A stretch of DNA of 64,000 nucleotides from Jeotgalibacillus campisalis. Its GTDB lineage: Bacteria; Bacillota; Bacilli; Bacillales; Jeotgalibacillaceae. The notes below the pieces were generated by a model that was not told the origin of the DNA, did no database searches, and saw nothing but the letters and a program-made list of their open reading frames with translations. The position numbers and the translations under genes are program-made. Location: the NCBI RefSeq assembly GCF_000829515.1, contig NZ_JXRR01000001.1:1-64000 (forward strand), read 5' to 3'. Of this stretch, positions 10,917 through 20,431 are shown one piece after another (within the stretch, counting starts at the first letter, position 1; each line of letters begins with the position of its first letter).

Positions 10917-11462
10917 TTACTTTATTTCGTCGTCTTCTTCTTCTTCATCATCGTCTTCGTCTTCGTCCTCATCAAGATCAAAGTCGTCGTCTTCGATCAA
11001 TTCTTCATCGAAATCTTCATCTTCATCTTCATCAAGGTCATCCACATCCTCGACGTCATCATCGAGCTCGTCATATACAAGATCTTCTTCTTCATCGTCC
11101 AGGTCATCGAAATCAAGATCTTCGTCTGCAAGTTTTTTCTTTTTAGACTTGGATTTTAATTTTTTCTTCGTCTGGATTTCACTTGTTACATGCTCATCTT
11201 CTACCTGATCAAGCGGGTACCATGTACGAAGCCCCCACTGGTCTTCACCGATTGAAATAAACCGGCCGTCCATGTTGAGGTCTGTGTAAAATTGAACCAT
11301 GTGTGATTTTACATTTTTATCAGTTAAGCCGAGAAGCTTCTTCCACTCCGTTAACATTTCCTTGAACGACATCGTCGCATGACGATCGACCAAAAGGTAA
11401 TGTGAAACTTCTATAAAAGAATACTCGCGGACTTCTTCTTTTGAAAGATTCTTAAGTTCCAT
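10917..11462 (-). CDS. rpoE: RNA polymerase delta subunit
   Basis: Small accessory subunit of Gram-positive RNA polymerase that promotes enzyme recycling and sensitivity to initiating nucleotide. 181 residues: an N-terminal folded HARE-HTH domain (about 1-90), a lysine-rich stretch (TKKKLKSKSKKKK) and a disordered, almost purely Asp/Glu tail of about 70 residues. The tail gives the DNA a simple TC/GA-rich look on one strand. ATG 11462 has AAGGAG nine bases upstream; the TTG at 11471 directly abuts it. It is separated from acdA, its B. subtilis neighbour, by an inserted cassette. Confidence 0.95.
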   Translation of the reverse strand: MELKNLSKEEVREYSFIEVSHYLLVDRHATMSFKEMLTEWKKLLGLTDKNVKSHMVQFYTDLNMDGRFISIGEDQWGLRTWYPLDQVEDEHVTSEIQTKKKLKSKSKKKKLADEDLDFDDLDDEEEDLVYDELDDDVEDVDDLDEDEDEDFDEELIEDDDFDLDEDEDEDDDEEEEDDEIK

Positions 11463-11599
11463 TCCCTGCAACTCCTTTTTATCAAATAGACACGTATACT
11501 TCCCTTATCAGTAAAGTCTTTATTCCTCTTTGAAAGCATATTACCCATTATAACCAAAGTACCAGCTAAAATGCCATACCTACCCTTTTAATTTCTCAA

Positions 11600-11773
11600 T
11601 TAGTCGCTCGACGAATTTCGATACTTATCTTTTTTCATTTCTAAATAAGCCATATAATAGAGCGCGAGAGATAAAATCAGAAGAGGGATCGCTCCCAGCA
11701 TCCGGCTGTAGAGTGTAAAGGTGATGACGATCATGAGGATTAACGTTCCATAGTAGATGAGTGTTTTCGCCAT
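11600..11773 (-). CDS. Small membrane protein, two TM segments
   Basis: 57 residues. Two hydrophobic stretches (about 6-24 and 28-44) are followed by a short charged tail (MKKDKYRNSSSD), so a hairpin membrane protein with a cytosolic C-terminus is likely. ATG 11773 follows AAAGGA at about 10 bases; a GTG at 11782 is possible. No family was recognised. It stands between icmF and rpoE on the same strand, with the icmF terminator just upstream, so it probably has its own promoter. Confidence 0.6.
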   Translation of the reverse strand: MAKTLIYYGTLILMIVITFTLYSRMLGAIPLLILSLALYYMAYLEMKKDKYRNSSSD

Positions 11774-11823
11774 CGGGGTCACATCCTTTTCGGCCAGGTT
11801 TTAGTTCCCTTCATTATAACCGA

Positions 11824-11863
11824 AATAAAAACACCTGACGCAGGATTTCACCTTTCGTCAGGT
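11824..11863 (-). terminator. Intrinsic terminator of the icmF operon
   Basis: ACCTGACG (11833-11840) and CGTCAGGT (11856-11863) form the stem; GTTTTTATTT follows on the minus strand. Confidence 0.75.
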
Positions 11864-11877
11864 AATTTACGAAGTTT

Positions 11878-14800
11878 TTACATATTTCGACGGTATTGTC
11901 CGCCTACTTCATAGAGTGCATGTGTAATTTGTCCAAGACTTGCCACTTTTACTGTTTCCATTAGTTCAGCGAAAAGATTGCCTCCTGCCACCGCAGTTTC
12001 CTTCAGCCGTTCCAATGCCTGATTCGTATTTTCACCGTGAGCATCCTGAAACGCTCTGAGATGTGTGATCTGGCTTTCTTTTTCATCCTTGGTTGCACGT
12101 GCAAGCTCCATGCTGTCCATGTCTTCTTCAGAAGGCGGGTTCGGATTTAAATACGTATTTACACCGACAATCGGCAATTCCCCTGTATGTTTTTTCATTT
12201 CATAAAACATGGATTCTTCTTGGATTTTACCCCGCTGATACTGTGTTTCCATGGCACCAAGGACGCCCCCGCGGTCGTTGATGCGCTCAAATTCCTGCAG
12301 CACCATTTCTTCGACTAAATCAGTGAGCTCTTCCACGATAAAGGAGCCTTGCAGCGGATTTTCATTTTTGCTTAAGCCGTGCTCTTTCGTAATAATCATT
12401 TGAATCGCCATTGCCCGCCGCACAGATTCCTCTGTCGGGGTTGTAATGGCTTCATCATATGCATTGGTATGAAGTGAATTACAGTTGTCCTGCAGGGCCA
12501 TGAGCGCCTGAAGTGTCGTGCGGATATCATTAAAATCAATTTCCTGTGCATGCAGAGAGCGGCCCGAGGTCTGAATATGATATTTCAGTTTCTGGCTGCG
12601 CTCGTTTGCTCCATATTTGTCTCTCATGACGGTCGACCAGATTCGGCGGGCGACTCTTCCAATCACCGTATATTCAGGATCAAGTCCATTGGAGAAAAAG
12701 AAGGAAAGATTCGGCGCAAATGCATTAATGTCCATTCCGCGGCTTAAATAATATTCCACATACGTAAATCCGTTAGCAAGAGTAAAAGCCAGCTGTGAAA
12801 CAGGGTTCGCACCGGCTTCTGCGATGTGATAGCCGGAAATGGATACAGAGTAGTAGTTGCGCACTTTATGATCAATAAAATACTGCTGAATATCCCCCAT
12901 CATACGCAGCGCGAACTCGGTTGAAAAAATGCAGGTGTTCTGCCCTTGATCTTCCTTTAGAATATCTGCCTGCACGGTTCCCCGGACCACCTGAAGGGTT
13001 GCTTCGCGTACCGTTGTAAATTCCTCCATCGTTAACGTACGCTCTAGTTCCTCTTCTTTTTTCTTAACCTGCTGATCAATCGCAGCATTCATAAACATGG
13101 CCAGAATGATTGGTGCCGGTCCATTTATCGTCATCGACACGGACGTGCTCGGTGCACAAAGATCAAAGCCTGCGTATAATTTTTTCATGTCGTCAAGCGT
13201 ACAAATACTAACGCCTGATTCCCCGACTTTCCCATAAATATCAGGGCGGTGATCTGGATCCTCTCCGTAAAGCGTTACAGAGTCAAATGCTGTACTCAGT
13301 CTTTTCGCATCATCGTCTTTTGACAAATAATGAAAACGGCGATTCGTCCGCTCTGGAGTTCCTTCACCGGCAAATTGACGCTTCGGGTCCTCTCCCTTTC
13401 GTTTAAATGGAAAGACGCCGGCTGTATACGGGAATGAACCCGGGACATTTTCTTTATACACCCATTTTAAAATTTCTCCGTAATCTTCGTATTTAGGAAG
13501 GGCAACTTTAGGAATGGACAAACCTGATAAGCTTTTTGTCTTCAGTATCGTCACGAGTTCTTTTTCCCGCACCGTTGTAGTGAATTTTTCCTTGGCATAT
13601 AATTCTTTTTGATTTTGCCAGCCTTCAAGGACTTTTTTAGATTCCTTTGAAAGCTGCTCCCACGTTGTTCTACTCAAAGTTTCAAGCGGCTCTGTCGTTT
13701 GTTGTGTTCCACTCTGTTCCTTTAATGCGTTAATGGCACCTTCAAGTTGAAAAAAACGGCGGGCAAGGTTTGCTTGATTTTCAGCGTTTTGATGATAGCG
13801 ACGGACCGTTTCAGCTATTTCGCGCAAATAATAGCGACGATTATTTGGAATAATGACATTTTGCTTTTCAACCTCTGCATCGGTGGAAAAAGCCGTAGTC
13901 CAGCTGCTTGACGTCTTTTCGCTGATCGTGTGAATGAGCGCAGCAAAGAGAGCGTTGGTACCCGCATCATTAAATTGGGAGGCGATCGTTCCATACACAG
14001 GCATGTCATCCAAGTCACGATCAAACAGCATATGGCTACGCTGATATTGCTTTTGAACCTGACGCCTCGCATCCTCAGAACCCTTGCGTTCGTATTTATT
14101 GATGACGATCAGGTCTGCGTAATCGATCATATCTATTTTCTCAAGCTGCGATGGCGCTCCAAATTCACTTGTCATTACATACATTGAGACATCGGCTATT
14201 TCTGCTATTTCTGCATCACCCTGGCCAATCCCGCTTGTTTCCACAATAATTAAATCAAACTGAGCTGCTTTCACAACGGAAATAGCGTCACGAATCGCAA
14301 GTGAAAGCTCACTTTTTGATCCACGTGTTGCAAGGCTTCTCATGAAAACGCGGTCTGAAAAAATAGCATTCATACGGATCCGGTCTCCAAGAAGCGCCCC
14401 GCCTGTTTTTTGCTTGGTCGGATCGATGGACAGGATCGCTACTTTTTTGTCCGGTATCTCGTTAATAAAACGACGGATCAGTTCGTCTGTCAGTGAGCTT
14501 TTTCCTGCTCCGCCTGTTCCTGTGATTCCAATTACAGGAGCTGGTTGTTCAATCGTTTTTACCTCATTCATTATGGTTTGCCATTGTTCTTTTTGTTCAG
14601 TGTCCTGCATGCGGTATTCAGCGAGTGAAATAAATTGGGATACCACAGGCGGTTTTCCTGTTTTCAATTGTTTCAGCTGGTCTGTCATGTCCGCGCTGAC
14701 AGTGGAAAAATCACATTCCTCAAGCATTTGATTAATCATGCCCTGCAATCCGTGCTGACGGCCGTCCTCAGGTGAAAAGATGCGAGCAATCCCATAGTCA

Positions 14801-15147
14801 TGAAGTTCTTTTATTTCGCGCGGGATGATTACACCACCCCCACCCCCATACAAACGGATATGGGGTGCGCCGCGTTCTTTCAGCAGGTCAAACATATATT
14901 TGAAATACTCAACATGTCCTCCTTGATAGGAAGAAATCGCGATTCCCTGCACATCTTCCTGAATCGCTGCATTTACTACTTCTTCCACTGATCGATTATG
15001 GCCCAGATGAATCACTTCTGCACCGCTTGACTGTAGTATTCTGCGCATAATATTAATCGACGCGTCATGCCCGTCAAATAAACTTGATGCTGTCACAAAA
15101 CGAACTGGATTCACCGGTTTGTAAATAACAGGTTCTTTCATTGCCAT
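11878..15147 (-). CDS. icmF: Fused isobutyryl-CoA mutase IcmF
   Basis: AdoCbl-dependent mutase interconverting isobutyryl-CoA and n-butyryl-CoA; characterised members also accept other branched acyl-CoAs. 1089 residues in the IcmF order: B12-binding domain at the N-terminus (D25 and H27 in LFDGHDAS, then SSYQGG and GGGGGV), a MeaB-like G-protein chaperone in the middle (P-loop [12 protein letters not shown] at 207-218), and a substrate-binding TIM barrel at the C-terminus. Its start lies two bases after the tetR stop, with its Shine-Dalgarno inside the tetR end, so translation is probably coupled. Last gene of the thiolase-acyl-CoA dehydrogenase operon; n-butyryl-CoA would feed the preceding enzymes. 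Confidence 0.95.
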   Translation of the reverse strand: MAMKEPVIYKPVNPVRFVTASSLFDGHDASINIMRRILQSSGAEVIHLGHNRSVEEVVNAAIQEDVQGIAISSYQGGHVEYFKYMFDLLKERGAPHIRLYGGGGGVIIPREIKELHDYGIARIFSPEDGRQHGLQGMINQMLEECDFSTVSADMTDQLKQLKTGKPPVVSQFISLAEYRMQDTEQKEQWQTIMNEVKTIEQPAPVIGITGTGGAGKSSLTDELIRRFINEIPDKKVAILSIDPTKQKTGGALLGDRIRMNAIFSDRVFMRSLATRGSKSELSLAIRDAISVVKAAQFDLIIVETSGIGQGDAEIAEIADVSMYVMTSEFGAPSQLEKIDMIDYADLIVINKYERKGSEDARRQVQKQYQRSHMLFDRDLDDMPVYGTIASQFNDAGTNALFAALIHTISEKTSSSWTTAFSTDAEVEKQNVIIPNNRRYYLREIAETVRRYHQNAENQANLARRFFQLEGAINALKEQSGTQQTTEPLETLSRTTWEQLSKESKKVLEGWQNQKELYAKEKFTTTVREKELVTILKTKSLSGLSIPKVALPKYEDYGEILKWVYKENVPGSFPYTAGVFPFKRKGEDPKRQFAGEGTPERTNRRFHYLSKDDDAKRLSTAFDSVTLYGEDPDHRPDIYGKVGESGVSICTLDDMKKLYAGFDLCAPSTSVSMTINGPAPIILAMFMNAAIDQQVKKKEEELERTLTMEEFTTVREATLQVVRGTVQADILKEDQGQNTCIFSTEFALRMMGDIQQYFIDHKVRNYYSVSISGYHIAEAGANPVSQLAFTLANGFTYVEYYLSRGMDINAFAPNLSFFFSNGLDPEYTVIGRVARRIWSTVMRDKYGANERSQKLKYHIQTSGRSLHAQEIDFNDIRTTLQALMALQDNCNSLHTNAYDEAITTPTEESVRRAMAIQMIITKEHGLSKNENPLQGSFIVEELTDLVEEMVLQEFERINDRGGVLGAMETQYQRGKIQEESMFYEMKKHTGELPIVGVNTYLNPNPPSEEDMDSMELARATKDEKESQITHLRAFQDAHGENTNQALERLKETAVAGGNLFAELMETVKVASLGQITHALYEVGGQYRRNM

Positions 15148-15149
15148 GC

Positions 15150-15803
15150 TTACTCCCCCTTTTCAGCCCCTGCTTTGTAGCCTGTAATGCCTGAAAGCAG
15201 AAGCTCTGTTTGCCGCTGAATGTATTCATCAATTGTGTAGGCATGATGAAGCGCCCATCTTCGAAATCCCCACATCTGTCCTTGAACGAAGATATTCTGA
15301 GCGAGAAGATGCACCTGCTTTTCTTCCATCTCAAGCTCACCTTGTTCCACACATTTCTGAATTAAGGTTTCAAACATTTTGACCATTTCAAGCTCTTTTT
15401 TGAGTACATAAGGCAGCGCATCCTTAGAAAGTGATTTTGCTTCCTGATACATCACAAGAACTTCATCCTGCATTTCATCGACTACTTTAAAATAGTGCGC
15501 TATGCCGAGTGTCAGGTTTGAAATGGTTCCTGCATTCAGGTCCATGCCGTGCAGCTGCGCCCGAACCTCATCGTAGATACGGTCGCAGACAAGATACAGC
15601 ACATCTTCTTTCGCACGAATGTACTCGTAAAGCGTCCCGATGCTGAAGCCGGATTCACGGGCGATTTCCCTTGTCGTCGTCCGATGAAATCCTTTTTGCT
15701 TAAAAAGCGCCACTGCTCCTTTGATCATTTGATCTCGGCGCATTTCAACGAGCCGTTCATCTTTAACCGACGACTGTACTTCACGCCGTTTCTCCAAGCG
15801 CAC
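15150..15803 (-). CDS. TetR/AcrR family transcriptional regulator
   Basis: 217 residues: an N-terminal helix-turn-helix (about 20-65, [22 protein letters not shown]) and a larger C-terminal ligand domain. It lies between acdA and icmF in the same direction, which suggests it senses an acyl-CoA and represses the operon in which it sits. Inverted repeats of TetR size precede the operon (20249-20262) and fadF (22604-22617). A FadR encoded elsewhere could also be the one binding there. GTG 15803 follows AAAGGCGGGG. The ligand is unknown. Confidence 0.85.
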   Translation of the reverse strand: MRLEKRREVQSSVKDERLVEMRRDQMIKGAVALFKQKGFHRTTTREIARESGFSIGTLYEYIRAKEDVLYLVCDRIYDEVRAQLHGMDLNAGTISNLTLGIAHYFKVVDEMQDEVLVMYQEAKSLSKDALPYVLKKELEMVKMFETLIQKCVEQGELEMEEKQVHLLAQNIFVQGQMWGFRRWALHHAYTIDEYIQRQTELLLSGITGYKAGAEKGE

Positions 15804-15849
15804 CCCCGCCTTTCCCGCTAAATTAATTTATTGATTTCAGGGTGTAATT

Positions 15850-16989
15850 TTATTTAGTCACAGTCCGTCCGATTACCAGACGCTGAATCTCTTGAGTGCC
15901 TTCATAAATCTGCGTGATTTTCGCATCGCGCATGAAGCGTTCAACCGGATAATCCTTTGTATAGCCGTAGCCGCCGAATACCTGAACAGCTTCTACCGTT
16001 ACTTTCATAGCAGTGTCCCCTGCAAAAAGCTTCGACATCGCAGATTCTTTTCCATAAGGCAGTCCTTCTGACTCAAGCCAAGCTGCCTGATACGTCAACA
16101 GGCGGGAGGCTTCAATTCCTGTCGCCATATCGGCAATCTTGAAGGATACTCCCTGGTTAGCAAGAATTGATTTGCCGAATTGCTCGCGGCCTTTTGCGTA
16201 ATCGATTGCAGCGTCCATCGCCCCTTGTGCGATGCCGACAGCCTGTGCTGCGATTCCGTTCCGGCCGCCGTCAAGCGTCATCATGGCAATTTTAAAGCCT
16301 TCTCCTTCTTTTCCGAGCAGGTTTGCAGCGGGCACTTTGACATTGTCAAAAATCAGTTCGGTTGTTGGAGAAGAGCGGATGCCGAGCTTTTTCTCTTTTT
16401 TGCCGACTGAAAAGCCTTCATAGCCCGCTTCCACAATGAATGCGCTCATGCCGCGGGTTCCTTGAGATGGATCAGTCACGGCAAAAATAATATACAGATC
16501 GGCCACCCCGCCGTTTGTAATCCATACTTTTGAGCCATTTAGCAGATAGTGATCTCCGTCTTTTACCGCTTTGGTTTTCATAGACGAAACATCAGACCCT
16601 GCGCCGGGCTCTGATAAGCCATAAGCACCAAGCATTTCTCCTTGAGCAAGTGCAGAAAGATAATGCTTTTTCTGCTCTTCTGAACCAAATTTAAAGATCG
16701 GCCAGCTTGCCAGTGAAAGATGGGCAGACAGTGTCACACCAGTCGATGCACAAACGCGGGAAAGCTCTTCAACCGCAATGACATACGCTAAATAATCACT
16801 GCCGATGCCGCCGTACTCCTCTGGCCAGGGAATCCCCGTCAAACCGAGTTCCGCCATTTTATCAAAAATACCGCGGTCAAAACGTTCTTCCTCATCCCGC
16901 TCGGCCGCTGTTGGCGCGACTTCTTTTTCAGCGAAATCCCTGACCATTTTGCGGATCATTACATGCTCTTCTGTTAATTTAAAATTCAT
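15850..16989 (-). CDS. acdA: Acyl-CoA dehydrogenase (AcdA type)
   Basis: Flavoenzyme for alpha,beta-dehydrogenation of short or medium acyl-CoA. 379 residues from ATG 16989 (AGGAGG seven bases before). Family features: [17 protein letters not shown], and the C-terminal [16 protein letters not shown], where E in YEGT is the usual catalytic base. It corresponds to AcdA, which adjoins fadF and rpoE in B. subtilis. Here other genes separate it from both. Its gap to the upstream paralogue is short (27 bp), so they are co-transcribed. Electrons would leave through ETF to FadF. Confidence 0.9.
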   Translation of the reverse strand: MNFKLTEEHVMIRKMVRDFAEKEVAPTAAERDEEERFDRGIFDKMAELGLTGIPWPEEYGGIGSDYLAYVIAVEELSRVCASTGVTLSAHLSLASWPIFKFGSEEQKKHYLSALAQGEMLGAYGLSEPGAGSDVSSMKTKAVKDGDHYLLNGSKVWITNGGVADLYIIFAVTDPSQGTRGMSAFIVEAGYEGFSVGKKEKKLGIRSSPTTELIFDNVKVPAANLLGKEGEGFKIAMMTLDGGRNGIAAQAVGIAQGAMDAAIDYAKGREQFGKSILANQGVSFKIADMATGIEASRLLTYQAAWLESEGLPYGKESAMSKLFAGDTAMKVTVEAVQVFGGYGYTKDYPVERFMRDAKITQIYEGTQEIQRLVIGRTVTK

Positions 16990-17016
16990 CGTTTTTCCTC
17001 CTAGCAATCTCGTAAA

Positions 17017-18153
17017 TTATTTTGTGACGTGTTTACTGATCACGATGCGTTGTATTTCACTTGTTCCCTCATAAATTTCACTGATTTTCGCGTCCCGGAA
17101 GTAGCGTTCGACTGGATAATCTTCTGTGTAGCCATACCCTCCAAAAACCTGAACGGCTTCAATGGCATTGTTCATAGCGGTGGTGGAGGCAAATAGTTTT
17201 GCAATCGAGGCTTCTTTGCCGCATGGTTGATCCTGCGCTCTGAGCGAAGCTGCCTGGTAAACGAGCAAACGGGCTGCTTCAGCCGCAGTTGCCATATCAG
17301 CGAGCTTAAAGCCGATTCCTTGATGAGCTGCAATCGGCTTTCCAAATTGAACACGCTCTTTTGCATATTCACAAGCTGCTTCATAGGCCGCTTCTGCAAT
17401 GCCGAGTGATTTAGCAGCAATACCAATTCTGCCTGTATCCAGGTTTCCAAGCGCAATCTTAAAGCCTTCTCCCTCACTGCCCAGAAGATTTGCAGCCGGT
17501 ACTCTCATATCCTCAAAGGTCAGCTGAACAGTCCTTGAGCCGTGCAAGCCCATTTTTTCTTCATCTTTTCCAACTATAAAACCAGGTGTCTCTTTTTCTA
17601 CGATAAAAGCCGAAATACCCTTTGTTCCTGCAGACGGGTCCGTAATGGCAAAAACAATATACGTGTCCGCTTCCCCGCCATTGGTGATAAATATTTTAGA
17701 ACCGTTCAGCACATAGTGATCGCCTTTTTTAACGGCTTTGGTTTTTAAACTCGCAGCATCTGAGCCTGCCCCGGGTTCTGTCAGGCAAAATGCACCCAAA
17801 TGCTCGCCTGATGCAAGCTTAGTCACGTACTTTTGTTTTTGCTCTTCATTGCCATAGTAAAGAATTGGGTTAGTGCCCACTGAAGTGTGGACTGAAAGAA
17901 TCACACCCACGACAGCGCTTACTTTAGATAATTCATGAACCGCTATAATATAAGATATAAAATCCATTTGAGATCCGCCGTATTTTTCCGGGACTGAAAT
18001 GCCCATTAAGCCAAGCTGCCCCATTTTCTTTACGATCTCACGAGGAAACTCCCCTTTTTCCATCCGTTCAATAAAAGGTGTTATTTCTTCACGTGCGAAA
18101 TCACGAACCATTTTCCTCATCATGTTCTGTTCTTCTGTAAACCGCAATTCCAT
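17017..18153 (-). CDS. mmgC: Acyl-CoA dehydrogenase (MmgC type)
   Basis: Second acyl-CoA dehydrogenase of the operon, 378 residues, clearly paralogous to the next gene. Shared motifs: [20 protein letters not shown] and [16 protein letters not shown] with the catalytic glutamate. Best guess from context is a butyryl-CoA dehydrogenase making crotonyl-CoA, since a 3-hydroxybutyryl-CoA dehydrogenase and a thiolase precede it. Substrate length cannot be read from sequence. ATG 18153 follows a G-rich Shine-Dalgarno (GGGGGGAACAGGGG). Confidence 0.85.
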   Translation of the reverse strand: MELRFTEEQNMMRKMVRDFAREEITPFIERMEKGEFPREIVKKMGQLGLMGISVPEKYGGSQMDFISYIIAVHELSKVSAVVGVILSVHTSVGTNPILYYGNEEQKQKYVTKLASGEHLGAFCLTEPGAGSDAASLKTKAVKKGDHYVLNGSKIFITNGGEADTYIVFAITDPSAGTKGISAFIVEKETPGFIVGKDEEKMGLHGSRTVQLTFEDMRVPAANLLGSEGEGFKIALGNLDTGRIGIAAKSLGIAEAAYEAACEYAKERVQFGKPIAAHQGIGFKLADMATAAEAARLLVYQAASLRAQDQPCGKEASIAKLFASTTAMNNAIEAVQVFGGYGYTEDYPVERYFRDAKISEIYEGTSEIQRIVISKHVTK

Positions 18154-18172
18154 CCCCTGTTCCCCCCCGATG

Positions 18173-19024
18173 TCAGTTGTACTCGTAAAATCCGCGGCCT
18201 GTTTTCTTACCCAGCCAACCAGCTTTTACATATTTTCTAAGTAATGGACAGGGACGGTATTTGCTGTCGCCAAATCCTTCGTGCAGGATTTCCATAATGT
18301 ATAAGCACGTATCGAGACCAATGAAATCAGCTAATTCCAGCGGTCCCATCGGATGATTCATGCCCATTTTCATCACGTCATCGATTGCTTCTTTGGTCGC
18401 AACGCCTTCAAAAAGCGTATACACTGCCTCATTGATCATCGGCATTAAAATACGATTAGAGACAAAGCCTGGGAAATCATTGACTTCAACCGGTGCTTTA
18501 TTCAATCTCCTGGTCATTTCTTCAACGGCTTGATACACTTCATCAGCAGTAGCGAGACCGCGAATGATTTCTACGAGTTTCATAACCGGAACAGGATTCA
18601 TAAAATGCATGCCGATTACCTTTTCAGGCCGCTTCGTTGCTGCTGCTATTTCCGTTATCGGCAGAGAAGATGTATTAGAGGCCAAGATTGCATGAGCCGG
18701 TGCTGCCTGATCAAGTTTTTTGAAGATTTCTGTTTTAACAGTCATGTTTTCCACAGCCGCTTCAATAATGAGATCTGCATGAGCAGCATCCTGGATGTCG
18801 GTTGAGCGGCTGATTCTTGCTAAACACGCCTCTTTTTCCTCCTCTGACATGCGCCCCTTTTCAACCGATCTGGAAAGGTTTTTCCCAATGGCTGTCATGC
18901 CCCGTTCCAGAAAATCTTGACTTAAATCATTCAATGTAACGCTGTATCCTGCCTGCGCACAGACCTGCGCGATGCCTCCGCCCATTTGCCCTGCACCGAT
19001 TACCATCACGTTTTTAATTGTCAT
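18173..19024 (-). CDS. mmgB: 3-hydroxybutyryl-CoA dehydrogenase
   Basis: NAD(P)-dependent oxidation of 3-hydroxyacyl-CoA to 3-ketoacyl-CoA. 283 residues: Rossmann motif VIGAGQMGGGIAQ (8-20), the catalytic histidine in GMHFMNPVP, and NDFPGFVSNRI before the helical C-terminal domain. Start ATG 19024 overlaps the thiolase stop by four bases (ATGA) and has GGGAGAG upstream; the open frame runs further to 19081 but without a ribosome site. The operon lacks an enoyl-CoA hydratase, which must be supplied elsewhere. Confidence 0.93.
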   Translation of the reverse strand: MTIKNVMVIGAGQMGGGIAQVCAQAGYSVTLNDLSQDFLERGMTAIGKNLSRSVEKGRMSEEEKEACLARISRSTDIQDAAHADLIIEAAVENMTVKTEIFKKLDQAAPAHAILASNTSSLPITEIAAATKRPEKVIGMHFMNPVPVMKLVEIIRGLATADEVYQAVEEMTRRLNKAPVEVNDFPGFVSNRILMPMINEAVYTLFEGVATKEAIDDVMKMGMNHPMGPLELADFIGLDTCLYIMEILHEGFGDSKYRPCPLLRKYVKAGWLGKKTGRGFYEYN

Positions 19025-20214
19025 CCAATCTCTCCCATAACTTCGATTAGAACGGCATCCCCCTGGCCGCCTCCGCTGCAAATAGCCGCGATGCCAAGTC
19101 CGCCGCCTCTTCTTTTCAGTTCATAGGCAAGTGTCAGGATCACACGTGCACCGCTTGCCCCAATTGGATGCCCGAGTGCGACTGCCCCACCATTGACATT
19201 TACTTTTTCAGGGTCAAGATTAGCGATTTTCGAGCTGGCTAATGCGACAGCTGAGAACGCTTCATTGATTTCGATCAAATCGATTTCTTCCAGGCTGCGG
19301 CCCGTTTTTTCAAGTAATTTATTTATGACAAGACCTGGTGTTTGCGGGAAATCCTTTGCTTCAACGGCTACCTCTGCAGATCCGAGAATCGTCGCAAGAA
19401 CCGATTTACTTTCTTTTTTTGCACGCTCTTCACTCATTAATACCATTGCACATGCACCGTCGTTAATTCCAGGCGCATTCCCTGCTGTTATGGATCCATC
19501 TTTATCAAATGCCGGACGCAGACTTGAGAGTTTTTCCATAGACGTATCGAGCCTTGGAGATTCGTCGTTTGCGATGATGACGGGTTCTTTCTTGCGTTGA
19601 GGCACCTCTAGTGCCACGATTTCTTCAGCAAAAATGCCGTTTTCAATCGCTTTTCCTGCTCGCTGGTGGCTGCGTAATGCCCATTGATCCTGCTGCTCTC
19701 TTGAAAGATCAAATTCAGCAGCTGTGGAATTCCCGTAGGTTCCCATATGGACATGGTTAAAAGAGCACGTTAATCCATCGTGCACCATCATGTCTTTTAC
19801 AGCTGCATCTCCCATCCTGAATCCGCTGCGGGCTTTATCCATAAAGTAAGGAGCATTCGTCATGGACTCCATTCCTCCGGCTACGATTAATGATTCATCT
19901 CCTAGTCGGATAAGCTGATCGCCTAATGTCACGCTCCGCATGCCTGAAGCACATACTTTATTAATGGTTTCTGTTTTTACTTCCCATGGAATGCCTGCTT
20001 TTTGCGCTGCCTGTCTGGAAGGTATTTGCCCCTGACCTCCCTGAAGAACTGTTCCCATGATGACCTCGTCGACTGTTGAAGGGTCCACGTTTGCACGCTG
20101 TAGTGCTTCTTTCATCGCAAAGCCCCCTAAATCTGACGCAGAAAATGAAGCCAAGCCTCCGCCGAATTTACCAAAGGGCGTTCGAGCCCCATCAAGAATC
20201 ACTGTTTTCCCCAT
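19021..20214 (-). CDS. mmgA: Acetyl-CoA C-acetyltransferase (thiolase)
   Basis: Thiolase II family, 397 residues; cleaves acetoacetyl-CoA to two acetyl-CoA. Nucleophile Cys in NKVCASGMRS, the GHPIGASGAR histidine and the second cysteine in AICSGGGQGD are all present. First gene of a six-gene operon mmgA-mmgB-mmgC-acdA-tetR-icmF. AAGGGGGAA precedes ATG 20214. A 14-bp inverted repeat and a cre site lie in the upstream spacer, suggesting control by a TetR-family repressor and by CcpA; B. subtilis mmg genes are likewise catabolite repressed. Confidence 0.94.
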   Translation of the reverse strand: MGKTVILDGARTPFGKFGGGLASFSASDLGGFAMKEALQRANVDPSTVDEVIMGTVLQGGQGQIPSRQAAQKAGIPWEVKTETINKVCASGMRSVTLGDQLIRLGDESLIVAGGMESMTNAPYFMDKARSGFRMGDAAVKDMMVHDGLTCSFNHVHMGTYGNSTAAEFDLSREQQDQWALRSHQRAGKAIENGIFAEEIVALEVPQRKKEPVIIANDESPRLDTSMEKLSSLRPAFDKDGSITAGNAPGINDGACAMVLMSEERAKKESKSVLATILGSAEVAVEAKDFPQTPGLVINKLLEKTGRSLEEIDLIEINEAFSAVALASSKIANLDPEKVNVNGGAVALGHPIGASGARVILTLAYELKRRGGGLGIAAICSGGGQGDAVLIEVMGEIG

Positions 20215-20248
20215 TGTTCGTTTCCCCCTTGATTGAATATGAATTGAC

Positions 20249-20262
20249 TGAGCGTTCGCTCA
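20249..20262. promoter_or_regulatory. Operator-like inverted repeat before mmgA
   Basis: TGAGCG-TT-CGCTCA, six-base perfect arms, 35 bp upstream of the mmgA start codon. The layout matches the repeat before fadF (TGAATG-AG-CATTCA). Size and symmetry fit a TetR-family dimer. Confidence 0.6.
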
Positions 20263-20368
20263 AAATGCTTTGTAAAGAAAAAGGGACGATTAATGTCCCC
20301 CCTACTAAAATATGATGGCCGCATTTGTTATTTACGCTGTTAGAAAAAGTTCGTTTATCCTTCTCTAA

Positions 20369-20383
20369 TTGTAAGCGATTACA
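20369..20383. promoter_or_regulatory. cre site upstream of mmgA
   Basis: TTGTAAGCGATTACA matches the CcpA consensus WTGNAANCGNWNNCW at every fixed position. It lies about 155 bp upstream of mmgA and just beyond the fadF terminator. Confidence 0.6.
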
Positions 20384-20399
20384 TACTCCGAAAACAAGC

Positions 20400-20425
20400 A
20401 GGTTAAGCGAAATTTCGCTTAACCT
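20400..20425 (-). terminator. Hairpin after fadF
   Basis: Perfect 13-base inverted repeat AGGTTAAGCGAAA / TTTCGCTTAACCT with almost no loop, just past the fadF stop. The following minus-strand tract (GCTTGTTTTC) is only moderately T-rich. Confidence 0.6.
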
Positions 20426-20431
20426 TTCTGT

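Noticed and set aside
10846-11208. Serine-rich open frame antisense to rpoE
   Set aside because: It is the mirror of the Asp/Glu-rich tail of the delta subunit; low-complexity shadow with no start signal.
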